Shown here piece by piece: positions 1 to 4,300 of a stretch of 5,684 nucleotides of DNA. Positions within the stretch are counted from its first letter, which is position 1; every line of letters starts with the position of its first letter. Where the stretch lies: positions 1 through 5,684 of the forward strand of contig JAIPER010000256.1 of NCBI GenBank assembly GCA_021737115.1, in the 5' to 3' direction. A program made the translations under genes and the position numbers. This stretch comes from Desulfohalobiaceae bacterium (GTDB lineage Bacteria > Desulfobacterota > Desulfovibrionia > Desulfovibrionales > Desulfothermaceae). The notes beneath the pieces were generated by a model, which saw only the letters and a list, made by a program, of their open reading frames with translations, ran no database searches and had not been told where the DNA came from.

Positions 1-154
1 ATATATTAAAAAATTTATTTTTTTAAATTTATAAACGTCAATAAAAGGTCATCAACTCAGTTTATAAGTAAAATAAAATTATTTTTTTGACAATTATTTG
101 TTTTATTTGGAAATATCTCTATCTTGGAAACATGCTTTAAAAGTGTTAATCATT

Positions 155-183
155 ATTTACGCTTTTTTGTAAAAAGCGTAAAT
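155..183. repeat. Perfect 13-bp inverted repeat with 3-nt loop
   Basis: The left arm ATTTACGCTTTTT (155-167) and the right arm AAAAAGCGTAAAT (171-183) are exact reverse complements separated by TGT. A transcript would form a 13-bp hairpin with a four-base-pair GC-containing core (ACGC/GCGT). A short T run follows on the plus strand (186-190), so a weak intrinsic terminator for a gene left of the window is possible. However, the base of the stem is AT-only, which is atypical for a terminator. It could equally be an operator for a dimeric regulator, since a TTGACA hexamer (189-194) lies 5 bp to its right. Confidence 0.8.
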
Positions 184-205
184 CGTTTTTGACAAGAGAT
201 TGAAT

Positions 206-234
206 TTTTATTTACCTAAGATCTTAAAATAAAA
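206..234. repeat. 10-bp palindrome flanked by AT-rich inverted arms
   Basis: TAAGATCTTA (217-226) is a perfect palindrome. It is flanked by TTTTATTT (206-213) and its reverse complement AAATAAAA (227-234). The arms are offset by three bases from the palindrome centre, so the fold would have a 3-nt bulge. It could be a regulator site; in DNA this AT-rich the flanking arms may be chance. Confidence 0.4.
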
Positions 235-266
235 GCATATAATTTACTTGATTTCAAAATTGGACA

Positions 267-276
267 CAAAGTGATA
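267..276 (-). promoter_or_regulatory. Inverted copy of the TATCAC box next to the -35 element
   Basis: CAAAGTGATA, read on the minus strand, is TATCACTTTG. This matches 9 of 10 bases of TATCACTCTG at 369-378, the third unit of the tandem boxes downstream. The site ends one base before the TTGACT -35 hexamer, so a protein bound here would touch the promoter. This is an inference from sequence similarity and position only. Confidence 0.35.
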
Positions 277-277
277 A

Positions 278-306
278 TTGACTATATATCCCTTCTCCCT
301 TAAAAT
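278..306 (+). promoter_or_regulatory. Candidate sigma70 promoter for the DUF169 gene
   Basis: TTGACT (278-283) and TAAAAT (301-306) differ from the -35 and -10 consensus by one base each and are separated by exactly 17 bp. Transcription would start near 313, giving a leader of roughly 85-115 nt before the possible start codons of the rightward gene. It is the best-spaced promoter in the AT-rich region. The other TTGACA hexamers (87-92, 189-194) lack a good -10 at the right distance. AT-rich DNA yields such matches by chance, so confidence is moderate. Confidence 0.5.
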
Positions 307-348
307 AACGACGTATTCTGTAATTGCCGGACCGGATAAAAAAATAAA

Positions 349-379
349 TATCACCTCTTATCACCTCTTATCACTCTGA
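349..379 (+). repeat. Three TATCAC boxes in 10-bp register in the leader
   Basis: ATCACCTCTT occurs twice back to back (350-359, 360-369), followed by a degenerate third unit ATCACTCTGA (370-379). TATCAC therefore appears at 349, 359 and 369, one helical turn apart, on one face of the DNA. The array lies between the predicted transcription start and the coding frame, a position suited to an operator or an mRNA-leader element. Replication slippage of a 10-mer is the simpler explanation for the two perfect units. Confidence 0.7.
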
Positions 380-383
380 TTAA

Positions 384-428
384 CTCAGGAAATTCAAGCT
401 GAAGACTTTACCGCTATCCGTCAAGTTC
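384..428 (+). other. In-frame upstream part of the DUF169 frame without a canonical start
   Basis: This 15-codon stretch lies between an in-frame stop (TAA, 381-383) and the first conventional start codon (TTG at 429). It encodes LRKFKLKTLPLSVKF, which closely resembles the conserved opening of DUF169 proteins (a K-T-F-P-V-A-V-K-F-like strand). It is therefore probably translated, or was before damage. The only plausible initiator in it is CTG at 399, with AGGA (387-390) at 8-nt spacing. The helix of about 10-20 residues that usually precedes this strand is missing, and I could not find it in the other two frames. Confidence 0.6.
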
Positions 429-1136
429 TTGAAAAGCCCTGATGATTTTCCGGAGAAAACGAGACGGCCGGCTAAGGACCTGGAAAAGCGTATCACCATC
501 TGCCAGGCGGTTTCCATGGCCCGCATGTACGGATGGACGATTGGGCTGGCAAAAGAAGATTTAATCTGCGTTCCGGCCATGATCGCCTTTGGTTTCAGCG
601 GGGCCGAGGATATCGGAGGATCATTGGGAGAGTTGTTCTGTGAGGTCGGGTTCCACCCCGAAGCCGGCGCCGCAGCCGATGAAGCGGACAGCCTTTTCAA
701 GTTCGATAACGACGAGTACCCGGCGATCCTGATCAGCCCCCTGTCCAAAGGTCAGTCTGAACCGGACACGGTGGCTTTTTACGGCAACCCGGCCCAGATC
801 ATTCGTCTTTCCCAGGCAATCGTTCATGCCTGCGGCCAACGCATTCCCGGAAGCTTCGGAGGCAAAGTCGAATGCACCGAGTACCTGGTTGCACCGTTCA
901 AGACTGCAGCCCCGCGCATCGCCATTCCGGGGTTAGGCGACCGCGTTTTTTCAGTGACGCAGGATGACGAGCTGGTCCTGAGCATTCCCGGCAAGCTGCT
1001 TGTGCCGATGTATCGGTCTTTGAATGTCGTGGGGAAAAAGGTCGGCCTGCGGTATCCGGTCCCGAGTTACCTGAATTACCAGCCCGAATTTCCGCCGATG
1101 TACAAGGAGATGGCCGAGAAACTGAAATTGTTCTAA
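429..1136 (+). CDS. DUF169 (COG2043) family protein, 5' end probably shortened or misplaced
   Basis: The family has no established biochemical role; members are soluble proteins of roughly 230-260 residues, frequent in anaerobes. This frame gives 235 residues from TTG. Family-like blocks are CQAVSMARMYGW (25-36), the acidic-Cys segment EDLICVPA (43-50), YGNPAQIIRL (118-127), GDRVFSVTQDDELVLSIP (170-187) and RYPVPSYL (208-215). Cysteines sit at 25, 47, 71, 135 and 149; C25 and C47 lie in the most conserved parts and could bind a metal or cofactor, but this is inference. No signal peptide or membrane span is visible. TTG at 429 is the first conventional start but has no Shine-Dalgarno sequence, and family similarity continues upstream to 384, so the real start may be CTG at 399 or the 5' end may be lost. 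The gene is convergent with the two leftward genes and looks monocistronic. Family assignment is firm; start and functionality are not. Confidence 0.88.
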   Translation: MKSPDDFPEKTRRPAKDLEKRITICQAVSMARMYGWTIGLAKEDLICVPAMIAFGFSGAEDIGGSLGELFCEVGFHPEAGAAADEADSLFKFDNDEYPAILISPLSKGQSEPDTVAFYGNPAQIIRLSQAIVHACGQRIPGSFGGKVECTEYLVAPFKTAAPRIAIPGLGDRVFSVTQDDELVLSIPGKLLVPMYRSLNVVGKKVGLRYPVPSYLNYQPEFPPMYKEMAEKLKLF

Positions 1137-1175
1137 CTCATATTTATATTCTCATTAGCCACCTGCCCTTCTCCA
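1137..1175. other. 39-bp convergent intergenic gap without a visible terminator
   Basis: The DUF169 gene and the small membrane-protein gene end tail to tail across this gap. I see no GC-rich hairpin followed by a T run on either strand, so the two transcripts may read into each other or end by a factor-dependent mechanism. Confidence 0.5.
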
Positions 1176-1379
1176 TCAATCGTCGTCATCGTCCTGGTCG
1201 TCGCTGCCGGCCCTGACGATCAGCGGTCCTTCTTTCCGTTCCTGCTCCCGTTCGGCCCACCACTGCTCATTCATCCTGTCCTGCATGGTCTCCGCTCTTT
1301 TCGGCTTGCCCCTGTTCTTCCAGATCACAAATCCGACAAAAACGGCCATGACCAAAACGCCTCCAACTACTTCGTTCAT
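1176..1379 (-). CDS. Small single-span membrane protein with an acidic C-terminal tail
   Basis: This 67-residue protein is not one I recognise. Residues 4-20 (VVGGVLVMAVFVGFVIW) form one strongly hydrophobic span. It is followed at once by the basic stretch KNRGKPKR (21-28), which by the positive-inside rule puts the C-terminus in the cytoplasm. Residues 30-50 are charged and probably helical, with a Trp pair at 40-41, and the protein ends in SDDQDDDDD. The start is well supported: AAGGAG (1387-1392, minus strand) lies 7 nt before the ATG. The gene begins 14 bp after the stop codon of the large modular gene on the same strand, so the two are very likely cotranscribed. A role as membrane anchor, assembly factor or regulator of the large protein is possible but rests only on this context. 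Broadly similar short membrane proteins occur in cytochrome oxidase and secretion operons, but nothing here supports such a link. Confidence 0.8.
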   Translation of the reverse strand: MNEVVGGVLVMAVFVGFVIWKNRGKPKRAETMQDRMNEQWWAEREQERKEGPLIVRAGSDDQDDDDD

Positions 1380-1386
1380 GTGTTCG

Positions 1387-1392
1387 CTCCTT
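1387..1392 (-). promoter_or_regulatory. Strong ribosome binding site of the 67-codon gene
   Basis: The minus strand reads AAGGAG followed by 7 nt and ATG. It lies between the stop codon of the large gene (1394-1396) and the small gene's start, almost touching that stop. This supports the small frame as a real gene and suggests translation coupled to the end of the large one. Confidence 0.8.
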
Positions 1393-1393
1393 G

Positions 1394-4300
1394 TTACTGT
1401 CGAATGAGCTGTATTCTTCGAATAGCCGAGGTATCGGCACCATATCCATATTCCGCCCGGATGCGGAAGCTGGTTATGTCTGGCAGGATATCAGCCATGC
1501 TGTCCGCACCGTCAACAAAAGTCCAGGTCTGGTCATTAAGAGGAACCCGATAGGCCTTCCATTCTCCGGAATGATCCTCTGCCAGCCGATAGCTGGCTGA
1601 TCCCGTCGGCCCCTGAAGGACTATATCGCCGATATCTCCGTGGCTGCCCTTGTAATACCGCCCGCCGGAGCTTTTCTTTTCCAAAAGGATATGAGTGACA
1701 TTCGACCAGTCACCAAGGATAACATCAGGCGCGGTGTAGTAGCTGGTTTTCCCGTCCGCCGCAGGGCTGGCCGAAATCTGCCCCTGAGTTGCTTCAAACC
1801 CGGCATTGCTCGCTTTCCACCCGGACATATCACCGGCCGCGGTCTGGTTCTTTCCCTCTCTTTGGATCTGCCTGTCCTGTGCATCAGGCGAACATTTCAG
1901 AACAACGGCCTTGTCCCCCCAGCCCGCCTCGGCCGAAAGGCGCTGCTCATATACCTGGGTATCTGTGCCGCACCTGTAGGTCACCACATAGGTTTTCTGA
2001 CACCCATAGGCCGGATCTCCGATCACCTTATAGTCCACTGTGTATGTGCATTCCGACTTTCCATTGCAGGCTTCTGTAATATGGTCTGTCACATTGCCCG
2101 GATCGACCCCGCAGTTTCCGCCGTATGTTGCGGACTGGACGGAAATGTTTCCTGATGATTTCGAAGCAGGCTCCTCCGGTGTTCCAGGGCCGGCGTGCAC
2201 AGCAACCACCGGCAGACTGATGCTGCCTTTGCCCAAAAGCTGGTCGTCTGCATTCCTGGCCTCTACCTCGGCTGCAATCGCCCCCGGCTCACTCCGGGAG
2301 ACCGTGGGAGTTCGGGATATATCGTTGCTGATAAATGTCCCCTCATTGACCGTCCACTGCCAGCGCACGACCACAGGCTGCGGCTGGCCCACCAGTTCGG
2401 CCTGCAAAAAGATGCGGGCCCCGGTGGCGTGGTTCCCCTGGGGGATTTTGACCAGCCCTCCGGTCTTGGGGTCCCAGGTCATGGCCGGAGGACCCTGCTC
2501 CTGGACTGTAACCTGAACCTGGTAGCCGCCTCCAGTATAGCCGGCTGTGATTTCGGAGATTTCATCCCCGTGCACCGGCACCCGGGCCAAAACCATCAGG
2601 TCCATCTTTCCTGATTCCGGGACGGTAAACCCTATCACCCCGGAATTGTTCGCATACTCCATGCGGTTTGAGGACTTTGGCGAAAACCAGCGGTAGTCGA
2701 TGAGATCGTCAGCAACCGCCGGCTCGGATACGATTCTGGCCCTAACCTCCTGTCCCACCCGGCCCTGTTCCGGGTCAAAGGATATGGTGAAGGCTGGGGC
2801 CTTAAGCGTGGCTGAAATCTGGGGCGTCTCTCCAATGGTGGTTCTTGCCTCACCTTCCTGGGACAAAATTTGAGCCCAGATCTTCACCGGTCCCATCCGG
2901 TCATAGGTCACCGTGGTCGTGGGAACACTGGTTGTGCCCCGGGCAAAAGCCAGCTCAGGACTGGACTGCCAGATAAAAATCAGTCCGGAGCCTTCGTCCT
3001 CCTCATCCGGGTTGGGGACATAGGCCTGGTTTTCACCAACCTGAAGTGACTGCGGCCCAGTTCCGCCGCCGGGAAGGCCGCCCTTGACGTCCACGGACAA
3101 AACAGCCTTCTGGCCGTAGACGACCTCAGGGAGGACTCCCTTTACTTCGGCCTGCAAGGCCTCCACCTCCAAGTTCAGGCCTGCTTCGGCCTGACTTCCA
3201 GCCTTGTCCCGGACCGTGACCGTGACCGGATACGTGCCCGGTTTGGAAGCTGTAAAGCTCGCTGTTGGACCCGGCCGGGCCGCAGTTCCCAGATTTCCCT
3301 CCCAGGCATAGGTATACGGGACCTTTCCTCCGCTCACCGCGGCCTGCAGGTCCACGACCTGTCCAGCCCGGTAAGGTCCTTTCGCGGCCGGCTCTATTTC
3401 CACCTGCAACAGATCCGAGCCGTCCAGCTCGGGCCCAGTGTACGGAACAGTGGTAAACTCTCCGTTTGGAACCAGCTTAAGACTGGCAATAATACCCCTG
3501 GCCTCCTCCCGGGCGGCCCGTGCCTGGGACTCCAGAAAGGCCCGGTCGGAGTTGTTGTAGCATCCGCTGCCGCCGATGCCGTACTTGACCTCTATGCATT
3601 CCCGCCCTTTAAGCACATAGCCGTGCCCATGAACATCAACACCGCTGCGGTGATACCCAAGCATGGGACTGGCCCATCCCTTGGAGTAGTCAACTTCAAT
3701 ATCATAGAACCAGCCTGCAAAGTCCTGAATACGCAGAGGACGAAGGCGGGCAATGTCCTCCCATTTTTTATTTTTAATCTCCTCTTCCAATTCGCTGCGG
3801 ATCTCTTCCTCGGTTTGGGGATGAAACGACGGGTTCAATTTACCCCACAGTTCGGCCCACACACTGGCCTTCTTAGGACATTTCTCAGTATCCTTGTTCT
3901 GCATGCTGGCGGTCGTCCGTTCCAGCTTGAACTTCAGCCCGGATTCCTGCTCAATGTATGTGCACTTCCAGATCCCGGGAAGGATCGCTGTAAAGCCGGG
4001 TTCATCCGAAGATGTTTGCTGTTCCTTCTCAGCGTCCTTTCCTGACATCTCTGGTTGGGAAACCTGGTCTGCCTCTCCTTGCTTCTGTGCATCCCGGCCT
4101 GCTTCTTTGCCTGATTTGTCCCGGATGTCCTCTTCGTCTGCGATATCTTCTGCTCCCTTTCCTGCGGCCGTCTGTTCTTCCTCGATCACTGCCGGCCCAG
4201 GTTCTTCTCCCCGGCAGGCCTGATAATCCTTTGCACCGTACTCCAAAGCCCGGGCATACTCCGCCTCCAGCTTTGCAATCTGAGTGTGCACTGCTTCCTC

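Larger units (their letters stand above)
1..380. other. AT-rich non-coding region upstream of the DUF169 gene
   Basis: No convincing coding frame is present on either strand; the only ATG on the plus strand near the middle (133) meets a stop after one further codon. The base composition is far more AT-rich than the rest of the window, and it changes abruptly near 380 where the DUF169 frame begins. The stretch holds inverted repeats, several TTGACA-like hexamers, one well-spaced promoter and a short tandem repeat, each listed separately. It could be an ordinary but long regulatory region, or the edge of acquired AT-rich DNA whose body lies to the left of the window. The sequence alone does not decide between these. 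Confidence 0.8.

Noticed and set aside
87..92. TTGACA at 87-92 and again at 189-194 as promoters
   Set aside because: Neither has a good -10 at the right distance; the best candidates (near 110-116 and 212-218) match the consensus poorly.
238..243. Perfect TATAAT hexamer as a promoter -10
   Set aside because: No acceptable -35 hexamer lies 16-18 bp upstream and there is no extended TG motif; such a hexamer is expected by chance in DNA this AT-rich.
327..335. CCGGACCGG near the predicted transcription start
   Set aside because: It is only two CCGG sites with one base between them, too short to call a binding site or terminator.
349..379. Short tandem repeat as a possible CRISPR array
   Set aside because: The units are 10 bp, directly adjacent and without spacers; a CRISPR needs longer repeats separated by unique spacers.
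380..839. Minus-strand frames opposite the DUF169 gene (380-748, 621-839)
   Set aside because: The plus-strand frame shows clear family motifs over its whole length, and the opposite frames have no recognisable features.
1640..2516. Long open frames on the plus strand opposite the large gene (1640-2155, 2040-2516 and others to about 4867)
   Set aside because: They overlap one another and lie antisense to a continuous domain-bearing frame. Their products are rich in Pro, Arg, Cys and Ser with no recognisable fold, as expected of shadows in GC-rich coding DNA.
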